Positions 23,622 through 34,800 of a DNA stretch of 64,000 nucleotides are shown in pieces (position 1 is the stretch's first letter; each line of letters opens with the position of its first letter). Below the pieces are notes generated by a model. That model was not told the DNA's origin. It saw only the letters and a program-made list of their open reading frames with translations, and made no database searches. Origin of the DNA: Pelodera strongyloides (Eukaryota > Nematoda > Chromadorea > Rhabditida > Rhabditidae); the NCBI GenBank assembly GCA_036852015.1, contig JAANDG010000288.1, positions 1 to 64,000 on the forward strand, read 5' to 3'. A program made the position numbers and the translations under genes.

Positions 23622-24056
23622 TTAAAGGATCGCAGTCAAAATCATCATTTTGCTTCGAGTTTACTTGAATTTAGTAAAGAATAAAGAAAAGTACTTTACC
23701 AAAACCGAATAATTTGAATTCCAACTCAGGGAGTGAACAAGTAGAAAAGTAGTTCTACTTAACTACCGCGGGATTATGAAACGTGTAGTGATATGCCTGC
23801 AGACCCTTGCAGTATATGTAAAGATATAATATGCAGATATTTGCCGAAATAATTTGCATTCTCCCGATCTGGAAGCATCTATATGAACACGTTTCGTGAT
23901 CCTGCGGTAGTTAAGTAGAACTACTTTTCTACTTGTTCACTCCCTGAGTTGGAATTCAAATTATTCGGTTTTGGTAAAGTATTTGTCTCTATTCTTTACT
24001 AAATACAAGTAAACTCGAAGAAAAACGACGATTTTGTAATGACTGCGATCCTTTAA
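23622..24056. mobile_element. 435-bp long-armed palindrome
   Basis: Arms of about 180 bp match with few differences (ggatcgcagtcaaaatcatc ... gactgcgatcc outer; ttctacttaactaccgcggg ... cctgcggtagttaagtagaa inner) around a central spacer of about 80 bp. No open frame of interest. This is a single-copy foldback element in the window. Confidence 0.8.
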
Positions 24057-24615
24057 CACTTAACAATATGTGGTAATTACGTCTTGTTAAGTTACGCGTA
24101 ACATTTTCAAATAATTGACCTATAGAGGCTGGGTACCGAAGCGTGCCCGTTCGACGTGTATATCACCGTTACACATTGACATAGATATTATCTACGAACC
24201 TATGGTTAACTTTTTGTAACTCGATCCAGCTAGTTCCTCGACTTAAACTTATTGTTAGTCTTATGTTTAACATTGTAGAACCCGATTCAGCCACTTCCCT
24301 CTTGTTGGTTCGGAGTGTTAAATGGTTAGCTCTTATGATTTCTTGCCATAAGCTGAAACGAATCCAGTTTTCCTTGAACTTGTGCAAAATGCCATTCGGT
24401 TTCACACATTTCTACCGCACAGACATTTTATATGAGAGCCGCTTTTTTTGTGGTTATAAAACATTGAACCTCATGAGCAGTACATACGATTCTGACAGAC
24501 GATTCACCTTATTAGCTTGATTATAAGGAAGCTTTCTTCGCTTTTCTATGATGTCAGTTTTCATTCAGCATTATTAATGTTGCCTACTTCTTGCTCGAAA
24601 CGACCTTTGAACCCT

Positions 24616-24796
24616 CTAAAGCGAAATACTGGCCAGTTTTCGAAATGCATCAAGTGCACCAGCATTCTTATTCAGCTTATGCAAATGAACATAAAGATTT
24701 TAATAAAAAATCGAGCTAAATTCGAGTAAATTAGCATTCGTAAAAATTCAGTTGTCCACGATGCGTTCAAAAACCGGCCGATATGTCGCTTTTTTA
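24616..24796. mobile_element. Family A inverted-repeat element (copy 3)
   Basis: Left end taaagcgaaatactggccag, right end aaaaaccggccgatatgtcgc, with the shared interior of the family. Confidence 0.75.
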
Positions 24797-25984
24797 AGAC
24801 TCATTACCATGCAAAACAGATATGCCATGTCTTAGTACAAAACTACGGTACATCCATAGGGATCTGGCTCAGTGAATAACTTTCTATTTTGCGACATAAT
24901 AATCTGTTTACAGGTAATGGGTTGACTAATCCTTTAGTTGGATACTATCTAGGAAATCTTTAAAGCGAAACTTTTTGAACTCGTATTAATACAAAGGATT
25001 TAATGCTATAATGCAGTCGGCGACACTATAATACAAAGGAAAAGCTGCCAATGAGTTAGCGACACTTAATTTTAAGAAAAACTTTTATTGAGTATTGAGT
25101 ATGTATTCCCGCCTTTACTGCGAGTGTGTTACTCTTTGCTGCTTTCAAAGTCGTGTACTTAAGTTACGAAATAACAAACACAAGTCCTTGGTCAATATCA
25201 ATAAGATATCAATAAGCGATCAATTCCCCTCACTTTCTCGCACATGAATGGTCGAATTTTGCATGAAATGGATTATATAAAGACCTTGGCAGTCTCTGTG
25301 CAATACTGGTTCCAAAAAGTGCACTCTTGCCTGGCGAGAAAGCTCTCAACACTGAAAACTTTCTCTTTGTCAAAGGAAATGTTTCACTTTTATTGTAAAA
25401 AGATGGTTTTTATATATGCTACGCTCATAATGAATTCAAAGAATTACATGTGAATATTAGCAGTCACAAAATAGCCAAGGCTTGTATTTTAATATTGGTA
25501 CATCAACTCCAGTTACATTCATAGGAATAGGCATAGGCAGATCAGAGATCAGTTGGCGATTTTTAATATTTTTAGCTCGAAACTTGAAAAATCTTTCGTC
25601 TTTTTACACTATCCCATCCCATAATAGCATATTTATTTATTTATGCTTAATTATAATTAAAAGCATTTGTTTGCGTTGGGGAACACTTTCTTGCTGATTC
25701 CGATATTGATCATTTGCAATTGTGTCGGAAACATAATCGTTTTCTTTGTGTTTTACCTGTCTATGTTGACTTATTTGTCACATGTAATGGGCACCATCAG
25801 TTCCACTAAATCGAGTCACGGAAATTGTTTCGTGGTGGAATTTGTATACTGCTCCAAGTATCTGAAACTGATGTAATTTATGCACTTGTTAGCATATACG
25901 TTCTCTCATTGTCAGAAGGCAAATTAGCATAGCACAAAACTACAAGTCACGCCTCCAGGGTGTACTGTTGTAATCGACAACAGT

Positions 25985-26130
25985 GAATGTAGTATGCCAG
26001 TATGTGTGTCTATGTTGTGCGTTTGGTTTATGTGCATGTGCGCATGTGTGTATGTCTGTGTATCCGTATGTGTAAATTTGTGTGTGCGTGTTTGTATGTT
26101 TGTACTTATCTGTGTGTGTTTGTCTCATAA
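25985..26130. repeat. TG-rich low-complexity tract
   Basis: Interrupted tgtgtatg repeats; no coding capacity supported. Confidence 0.7.
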
Positions 26131-26640
26131 AATTCTTTTTTGTTTCACTTATGATGTTTCTTAGTTCCAAGCATCCAAGCATAGTGAGTGACGTAATCTC
26201 ACGAGCTTCATTTCGCCTTTTGTAAATGTGAGATGCACATGACCTTGCCGATAGACGTTTTTTTCAGACTTTCACTTCTGAGGTAAAGGCAGACATGAAT
26301 TACACAGACATTACTCACCGAACCAAGATCAGGTTCCGCAAGGCGCCTTCTCAAAAATGAGTCAAGAACCTCCTGCCCCCTGAGGGTCTGCGGGTTCACT
26401 ATCATATCAGTGTTCTGTTTGCAAGGTTCTTGCTCTTCTGCTTGCACCTCACACCTGCCCTCTTTTGACCCTTAGTTTTGAAACTCGCGTACTTGGTAGT
26501 TCAACTATTTTGATTCAACCTTGGAGCAGTTTTTCAGTAATATTATGTGACGTAACAAACATTCATAGCTCACTTTAGTAACGCACACGTGTCGTCAGTA
26601 ATGTCCGATGTTTTTCCGTTTTGTCCGATAGTAATTTCAT

Positions 26641-26722
26641 GTTGTCAAGTAATATCCGATAGACATTTCGTGTTGTCAAGTAATGTCCGATAGACATTTC
26701 GTGTTGTCAAGTAATGCCAGAT
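26641..26722. repeat. 31-bp tandem repeat
   Basis: The units gttgtcaagtaatgtccgat + agacatttcgt are repeated about 2.7 times, with diverged copies just upstream from about 26600. Confidence 0.8.
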
Positions 26723-27912
26723 ACTTACTTCATAAAGTTGGCTAACACTTTGACTGAATCCGATTCCTGGGTGGTTTCGGTTCCCGACAAGTTTTCTTAA
26801 CCTTTGACCGTTCTTCGAAATTGTTCGCATCGTCTTGGCTTTTCAATCTTTTCCCAAATATACTTCTAGCTTCTAGCACTCGTCTCGACGTATCATATTA
26901 TCTCGTTCTTCCTTACTCAGAAACTTTCTAAAAAGCCCAAGTCTCAGGCGTCGTCTCATTTGGCAAGACCCATTAATATTGGTGGGAAGCCGCGTGAGGA
27001 AAACGCATATGGCTTGTCACTTCCACTCCTCTAAAATCTGGTTCTGATACCGTAGTATCAATTGCGCGGTGATCGAATGTGTGCCATTGCGATTCGTCTG
27101 CGCTCAAGGCAATCTGCCATCCGCGTAGAGCAAATGAGCTGTGTCTTATTTTATGGATTGAAAGATGGAATACTAGACTATGGAGTACAAAGATTACTGT
27201 GGATTTAGGACATCGTGAGACTACATCTACCATCTACGTATACACATACAGTAATGCAATTATCTATCCCGATGTACTGTAGCACAATACTACAAAATCC
27301 CAATACTGTAAACTAAACCACAAACCCATACCGCTGTCTGGTGTCGGATTGTTTAATTGTAGCGCGCGACTTTATCGGGTTTTCCCCATTGGCAATGCCG
27401 TCGGGCGCGCTGCCTGCCGTGCGCACCCTAGCGCGCAACCCTAGCCGCCTCCCTTTCTTTCTCCCTTTTAACCAGAACAACAGTTGATGTTTCATGCGCG
27501 CAAACGAGTCCTTCGCCCAGTTTTGAAGACAATTCTGACATGCGGCTAGCAAATGCCTTATACTAACTCAATGCAGACAACCTGTGCTCTTTTTTTCCCA
27601 GTCTAATACGCTTTAAAACGGTGAAAAGGTGATGTTATGGGAACTTATTACTCATAGTGGTCCTCGTCACACTTACAACTTACAACTAGGGAATGGTTAC
27701 GATAAAATAATTATTTTGTTTGCATCATTTGCTCACAATTAGGAACGTCAGAGAGTGAAAATATTCGTGATCTCCTTGGATTGCAGTGCATCTAAAGACT
27801 AAAGAAATGCTTTTTCTTCGGCGCACATTCCAAACATTTGAAGCCACTGAGTTGCTAACGTTTTTGTTTTGTTTTTCTTATGTTTCTACAACATTGGTCA
27901 TTTTATTTATGC

Positions 27913-28083
27913 TTTAAAGCGAAATACTTACCGGTTTTTGAAACGCATCGTGGACAACTGAATTTCTACGCAGTTATGCTAATTTGCTCGAATTTAGCTC
28001 GATTTTTTATTCTAATTTATGTAAGCAGATAAGAATGCTGGTCAGCTTGATGTGTTTCAAAAACCGACCGGTATTTCGCTTTA
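27913..28083. mobile_element. Family A inverted-repeat element (copy 4)
   Basis: Ends ttaaagcgaaatacttaccg and cggtatttcgctttaa; one of the best-preserved copies. Confidence 0.85.
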
Positions 28084-28560
28084 ACTTGGATGATTTCAAT
28101 CCCCTCGATGTTTATTCTCTAATACTATTTGTTTCATTTCTTTTTCTAGTGAAAGTCGCTTCGTGGGGCGATGATTTGCTAGATGTCTCTCGGACCGGTT
28201 TAGCACCGATCTTTCTCTGTGCCATTAGGCAATTTACATGCTAGATCTCCGCGATGTTCATGCTATTATATTGGCATTGGTGATCATTTGCACTTACGAA
28301 ACTATTCCCCATTTAAACCCTATATCTTAAGTTATCATGGTGCTATGCTATGCATATATGTCCTTCGGTCTATGTTTGAACAAAAGCGTACTTTTTTGAC
28401 GTCTATGAAACATATGCAAAAACATTCTCTTGAAAACTACGGTGCTTCATAGTGACCCCTAAGCATATGTGTAAGCATCTACTGTCCTTGTTCATAGAGA
28501 TCTGAATTACAAGTAAGACTACTTGGGGAACCAGTTTTAAACTCTTGTAATACACTCTTT

Positions 28561-28569
28561 ATTCTCTCT

Positions 28570-28641
<72 letters not shown>
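28561..28641. repeat. (CT)n microsatellite
   Basis: About 80 bp of CT repeats; the Arg-Glu-rich antisense open frames are artefacts. Confidence 0.95.
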
Positions 28642-29091
28642 CTGAAAACCTTTACAAAAGTAGAACCTGAGAACAGAGAGGGACAATGGAAAATCTTTGG
28701 TTTGACATGATTGATTGAGAAACCGCTCACTCTTGCACAATAAACAATACTTTCATTGTTAGATGGGAGCGTTTCGGTAGCACCTATTGTCACTATGCTT
28801 TTGCAAGTTTACCGACTACGTGTTGTGCGTGGTTTTGGTCACTTTCTTGAACTTAAAACTGTTCTTTCATTTTCGAAAGTCATCTTTTTCGAATTTCCAA
28901 CTAAGACCAAACGATCTTTTATTTCTTATGTATTAATAAGCATTTTCTTGACAATGAGATTTAGTTACACGTTGATGATATCATTTCCGTTTTATAATTT
29001 AAAGTTGATTGTTGGTCTCTGCAACGAGTACTTGATACATTTCGAAGACGCGATTCAACAAAAAATATACTGTCTGATTTCGACAAAAAAA

Positions 29092-29278
29092 TTAAATGGT
29101 ATGACGCGTGGTTGACGAAACGCATACTGGACCAATTTAATTGTCATGTGCTATACGCTATTTCCTGCGTCCCTGAGAACTGTAGAACATAGTCGTTGAC
29201 CACAATTTGCATATTATAAGCTTGGGGATGCAACTGTTCAGCATGCACTTCACAAACGACGTGCCATACCGCTTTAAC
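29092..29278. mobile_element. TTAAA-GGTATGAC inverted-repeat element
   Basis: Ends ttaaatggtatgacgcgtgg and gacgtgccataccgctttaa. Same group as copies at 44347-44505 and 45083-45255. Confidence 0.65.
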
Positions 29279-29610
29279 ACTTCGATATCTTGAACTTATA
29301 TTATGTTTCTTCCTTTATAAACTTATCTAGTTGAAGTTTTATTCAAACCAATGTGCAAAACACATAGTAGACATGGACATCTGTCGTATATGGGATTTAA
29401 AGTAGTATATGTGGTATAAGTGTGCGGAATAAACAATAAACTGTAAACACTTCAACTTCAACATAAGCATGTAAAGCTTGTTTGAAAAGAATGGAGAAAG
29501 ATGGTAGGAAACAATACGCATAGAATCGATATTTGAACGTTGTATGGTTTATTACTACTAGATATACGGTAGGTGGGTAGGTGCTGATACGGTATTCTAA
29601 CTTTAACTTT

Positions 29611-29875
29611 ATGGGGTTTGCAAGTATGCCCGATTTTCCTTGCAAGTATCGAAAAATTTTACCGTATCTTGGCACTACACGAACATATCTACAGGCAGTT
29701 TTTACGACCGATCGCCACGGGACCAATTGTTCAACAAAAATGTCTTTGATTGGCGGATTTTCTATAGTGCGGATGTGTCAAAGTTACGGTAAATTGTGTG
29801 TAAAAAGCACACGATTTTGCGAATTGATACTTGCAAGGAAAACTCGCGGTTTTTGGCATACTTGCAAACCCCATT
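29611..29875. mobile_element. Family D inverted-repeat element (copy 2)
   Basis: Ends atggggtttgcaagtatgcc and catacttgcaaaccccat; interior arms resemble the copy at 16.2 kb (accgtatcttggcactacac). Confidence 0.8.
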
Positions 29876-30029
29876 AGTCTACTGTTGATTGCGAGATACA
29901 CGTTAGATAGGCGTTGTTTTACGGTATTTTACTTTATACGATATTCTTTCTTCTTGCTGTTGCGCTTTGTTATCAGAAATGTCTGTTTTAGAATACTAAT
30001 GTGTGGTGTTGAATTTCCTGATCAAAACA

Positions 30030-30176
30030 GAGGCCGTATTCACCAACAAGCCCTAGGGAGTCTTCCCTGACCTCCCCAGGGAGCTAAAGAGTGCGTAGGG
30101 AGTGCGGGAGCAGAAGAGATTCAGAGCCCTCGTGACCCTAGGTAGGGCTCCCTGTGTGTTGATGAATACGGCCTCA
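30030..30176. mobile_element. Inverted-repeat element, family B (copy 2)
   Basis: Ends gaggccgtattcaccaac and gttgatgaatacggcctc; interior agggagctaaagagtgcg is shared with the other copies. Confidence 0.85.
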
Positions 30177-30820
30177 GGTCTATCTCATATACCCTTAGGA
30201 ATATCGTATATACCATACCAAAGCTAAATCTATACCTACCTATGCCTAACTATATACCAGGAAACTTAGTTATAATGGTATGTGGTTGCTTTTGTAAATG
30301 TCACTGGACACCTGTATTACCATACCATGTTGTGCATGTACTATACGGTGACTTTTAATGGGCGTGCTTTTTTCCACATGCTGTCTTTTCTATCGTGCAC
30401 GTACATATAAGCTGAACATCAGACTGTTTTCTCTAAAAATCGCGAGAGATTTCCGTTGTTTACTAAAAATGATATTTCTTTCATAATGGTTGCGTATCTT
30501 TTCCTTCTCCGTCTTTCTTTTTGTTTTTTTTTTTTTTTCGTTTTTTTTTTTTTTTTTTTTTTTTGAACAACTTTTTTTATTGCCTTTTGCAATTAACGAT
30601 CCGTTGTCTATCTGCCAAAGACAGTCGGTTTTATGCGTACTATAACATAAAAGTTAAATTATTATTACTCTCTCCACAGGCAATAGACCATACCGTAACC
30701 CTATTGATTACTGAATCAAACGCATACGGTACTGACAAGAGACTTGAATGGGGCACTTGAAATCGTCCCTTTTTCAATCTTTGACATTGATAATAATACC
30801 CTAGTTTGGGACACCCCACA

Positions 30821-30965
30821 GAGGCCGTATTCACCAACACGCAGGGAGCCCTCCCTGGCCCCACCAGGGAGCTAGAGTGTGCGTAGAGAGTGCGCGAGCG
30901 GAAGAGATTCAGAGCGTTCGTGAACCTAGGGAAGGCTCCCTGCGTGTTGGTGAATACGGCCTCAG
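30821..30965. mobile_element. Inverted-repeat element, family B (copy 3)
   Basis: Ends gaggccgtattcaccaacac and gtgttggtgaatacggcctc, the most perfect copy of the family here. Confidence 0.85.
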
Positions 30966-31429
30966 GACAACAAAAATTCCTAGATCGAGGTGCCCCGCGG
31001 AAGGAGTATACTCGCACTGGGCATCGCGATTTAGCTATGCTATGTGAATTATCAATAACAAAAAAAGGGACGATGTCAATAGTTTGATCGAAAATTTTAT
31101 TTTGAAAATTACAACTTGTCTCATTCTCTGACTCTCTGTCTCTCTTTGTCTCTCTCTCTCTCTCTTTGTCTCTCTATCTCTCTCCCTTTCTATCTCCTTC
31201 AATTTCCCTCCTAATTGATATTGTTTTCCACAAATCAAGTCAGCAAGAAACGTCACCATTTGTTACTAGCACAAAATGGCATTTCCATCACTTCCATCAA
31301 TAACAGGTTTTTTTATTATGGCGAAGTCTATTCTTCTCCTCACATAAATTGACATAAATCATTGTTAAAATCTTTCGGATTTGTTGATGAAAGCAACCTA
31401 TTCTAGATGCACATACACAGGAATAATTG

Positions 31430-31620
31430 CCGAAACCACAGAAAAACCGTCACCAAATGGTTTTTACTGAAAAAACTATTTGGTACCTGGCTAGTGACCA
31501 CTTCGTGACCATTTGTGACCATTTGATGACGGGTTTCGATAAAACTTGGTCCCACATGGGCACGAAGTGGTCCCCAAATGGGGTCCCACTAAAAACCAAT
31601 GAACCGTCACCTAAGGGCTA
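31430..31620. repeat. Interspersed repeat, ggtgacca family (copy 2)
   Basis: Same arrangement as 1925-2090: aaaaaccgtcaccaaatgg, several gtgaccatttg units and gacgggtttcgataaaact. Confidence 0.6.
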
Positions 31621-31829
31621 AGGGGCCCACCCATTCCCTACGTAGTTAAATTTTGGGTGACCTCTAGTGTAATACAGTGCGTTTTTAGAAGAGTTTTAAA
31701 ATTTGCTTTCGAATGACGATTATATTCCGTGGCAAACTTCCTTATTTCGATTTTCATTGCAATATTTACCTATTATATAGTTTGTATAATTTCGGGTTTT
31801 CATTTTTCACCTAAACCGATCATAATTTA

Positions 31830-31842
31830 CGTATGTTTGCAG
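31830..31842 (+). promoter_or_regulatory. Candidate spliced-leader acceptor for the BPI-family gene
   Basis: A pyrimidine-containing stretch ending in TTTGCAG at 31842 lies 55 bases before the start ATG with no intervening ATG; it is suited to trans-splicing. Inference only. Confidence 0.35.
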
Positions 31843-31897
31843 GCGAGGCGCGCACGGTAGCTAACGACGGGAGGAGCACGATACCGTACTTTGTAGT

Positions 31898-34800
31898 ATG
31901 AGGTTTAGTTTGGTGGGTACTACACTGATTTTCTGGTTTACTGTATCTGGTTTCTAATTCAGATGTACTGATAGGTAGCTGTTAGTCGTCTAGGTATTTG
32001 CCATAAGAACGGTGCTCTGCATTCGATACTTCTGCCTCTATTAGTTTGTGCATTTGCTTAATCTCCAATTAACCTTATTAATTACCAATGCATACTAATT
32101 ATGTCACTTATTGCTCCTCTTTCTAGGCGTGTCTTTTGGTGGCCATCGCGTCAGTTAGTTGCGGTGGACCATATGCCGGAGGAGGAGGTGGTGGATATGC
32201 TGGTGCAGCTCCTTCCGGGGGTTCGTACTCCCGAGGAGGTGCTCCCGTTGGTGGAGCACCGATCAGCTATCAAGGACCAGTGCAGGTTGCCCCAGCGTCC
32301 GCACCAGCGCAGGCACCAGTTGGCGGTGGAGTAGTTGGTGGTGCACCAATCAGCTACCAAAGTACTGGGGGCGCGCCTCTGGTAGCAGCACCCGCTGGAG
32401 GAGCTGCAGCTCCCGGAGCCGCCCCAACTATTGTGGGTGGAGCTCCCATTGGAAGCGGAGGAGTCGGAGGTGGAGCAGGAGGAGGAGGATTCTCGGGAGG
32501 GTGAGAATTGATTTATTGATTAGTATTGATATCTGCCAGGGACCGCTGGATTCAAAGTAAAACAAACAACTAATCGATATCCGCTTTTTCTTATAACGTA
32601 CAAAAAGGCGCCTATATTTTACAATCTACATACCTTTTTGCTAACCAACAACAAAACAACGAGTTACACACTGCTTGCTCTTTATCGTATCGTTATGATG
32701 CACACCCTGCGGTGTTATTTCATAAATAAATAACTATGTTTAATATTCTAATTTCAGATGTAGTATTATCAATGGTGCATTTTCTAACTTTCAAAGTGTA
32801 TGCAAAATCGTACCGAGATGCACTTTGATACTTGGAAGCAAATGCGCTGTTTTTGCCACATCGAGACCCCATAAATATTTTCAATATTCTAATTTCAGAT
32901 GTAATGGTCCCTCGTGTGGCGGACCTGACTTCAATCCGATTCTCCTTCAAGGTAAGCCTTGTCTACGAAATACATAGAATAGTACATAAATCCCCAAGAC
33001 CCGGAAAGTAACAAACAAGGGCAGATCCACTTGAACTTGGATTGATTATCTTCCTACGACAAGGAAACTACACATACAGAATTTGGCCGGTGCGCGGCAT
33101 ACCCTCGGCCCTAAATGGGTGGGCCGCCGCACCTGGGCCCCTTTCTTTTCAGGCCGCCACCGGCAGAAGTTTCACGTTGCATTCATGTCAAAATTCAGGC
33201 AACAAGGGCTACCCAGGAATCCGTGCTCGTATCAACTCTAGAGCTTTCCAATATGCTTCTGGAATGATTGGAAATCTGTTGAATTCGGAAATTAAGAAGG
33301 CTAGAATCCCTCCGATTTCGCAGTGCATTCCACAGGTAACAGGACATTTCTCCTTTCGATGATGAATAAATTCAGCGAATTGCCTAATCCGCATCTTTCA
33401 TATCTAAATAATCTTTCATACGGAAGATTCACCATTATCGGCCACAATATACGACCTCTTAACGGATAACGGTTATCACGAGTCGTTCTTTTTTAAATGT
33501 TTAAATAGATTCTTCATCGGATAAGACCTCGTCACAGGTAGTCAGGCCCAAGATCTGCTTGTGATTTCTGAAAAATTTCAACAATAAACTCTTAATCCGC
33601 AACTAATGAGTAACAATCATACAATAGGTGCAAGGATGCATTCAAATCTACAACCTCTATGTGTCTCGCTACCGTTGTCCCCAACGAGTTGTACTGTATC
33701 CAGCTGCACCCAATAGACTCGTCCTACAAGTGCAGAATGTCGACATCGGGTTTGTTTTTGAAACAGTTTATTGTCCAGCCATTGCACCCCTTTGTGGAAA
33801 TACATAGGGGAAAAGTATCATGCGTTATGTGTAGTGATATATGTGCAAAAATAGTGCTAGCTAACTATGAGCCAGACAGTGTGTTCAAAATCGTATACTG
33901 TATGTTTTTCAGAGTAACTGGTAACCTCGGGGGTCAGATTGTTGTCCTCATACCTATTGCACTTACCGGAATCGTGCAGCTCAACCTTCATCAAGTAACT
34001 GTGACCGTCGCGCTGGCCGTTGAGAGGTGAGCCACTCAAAGCTATTTTAGAGACGCGTTCAATGTTGGTGTGTACTATACTGACTGCTAGTTACTAAGTG
34101 ATTACCTTTATCCGTCGTATCTATGTATTCTCAAGGTTATGTAGTGAGTGAACGAAATGTGTATATCTGTTCACAGCGGTGAAATACCTTTCAACTGTTC
34201 AATATTTGTATTGTTCGTCCCGAAGGGAGCCCCAGTCCCCCATTGATTTTTGTCTATTTTCCTTCAGTATATTATTTTAGAAGTTCCACGGGTTCACCGT
34301 ACCTCCGTGTCGAATCGTGCAGCGTGAATATCGGTTATGCTGATGCTTACATTGAACAAGGAGGACTTATTGGCGATATTGTGAACAGCCAGTTCAGGGT
34401 ATTGGCTTATTTGTGTATGCAGTAGCTTCGAAATATTATTTGCTTACACATACTGTAAGAAACATGTTAGTGGTTTTATTGGGTGGGTTGACATTTTTTT
34501 CTATCTGTGTAGAGAGAGAATTTCCCAAGCTTTACCCAAGACCATGGAGCTTCACAACTATGTCTTGTATGAATATTTCATTCACTGCGTGAAAGTTAAA
34601 TAACCCACCGATAGCAGGGGAAGCCTGTACCTTCCAATCAGTGAGACTGCATACCAGGTTCCAGGTATAACTAGGCTTTTATTCAGTCTCGCTATCAGTG
34701 AGACTGCGTTCCCAGGTCCCAGGTCCCAGGTTCTAACTAGCCTTTATTCAGTCTCGCATTTCCCAACAAGTTCGCGAGATGGTACCCGGAAAGATTTGCG

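Larger units (their letters stand above)
25480..29092 (+). pseudogene. Possible relic of a multi-pass membrane protein gene
   Basis: Several plus-strand open stretches in order encode hydrophobic segments. One is at about 25667-25810 (LLIPILIICNCVGNIIVFFV). Two near 28147-28330 are in shifted frames (KVASWGDDLLDV..., then DVHAIILALVIICTYETI). A longer one at about 28760-29092 follows a TTGTTAG acceptor (YVLISIFLTMRFSYTLMIS). The order is compatible with a seven-pass receptor of the chemosensory type, but the frame break near 28240, the missing exon links and a transposon exactly at the 3' end of the last stretch suggest decay. AT-rich DNA can also mimic such segments, so the call is tentative. 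Confidence 0.2.
29279..31840. other. Repeat-rich intergenic region
   Basis: No gene seen. It contains one family D element, two family B elements about 650 bp apart, a poly(T) tract (30521-30565), a CT-rich tract (31130-31195) and a ggtgacca repeat (31430-31620). Confidence 0.5.

Noticed and set aside
26641..26722. CRISPR-like direct repeats
   Set aside because: Contiguous tandem units without unique spacers in a eukaryotic genome; a plain minisatellite.
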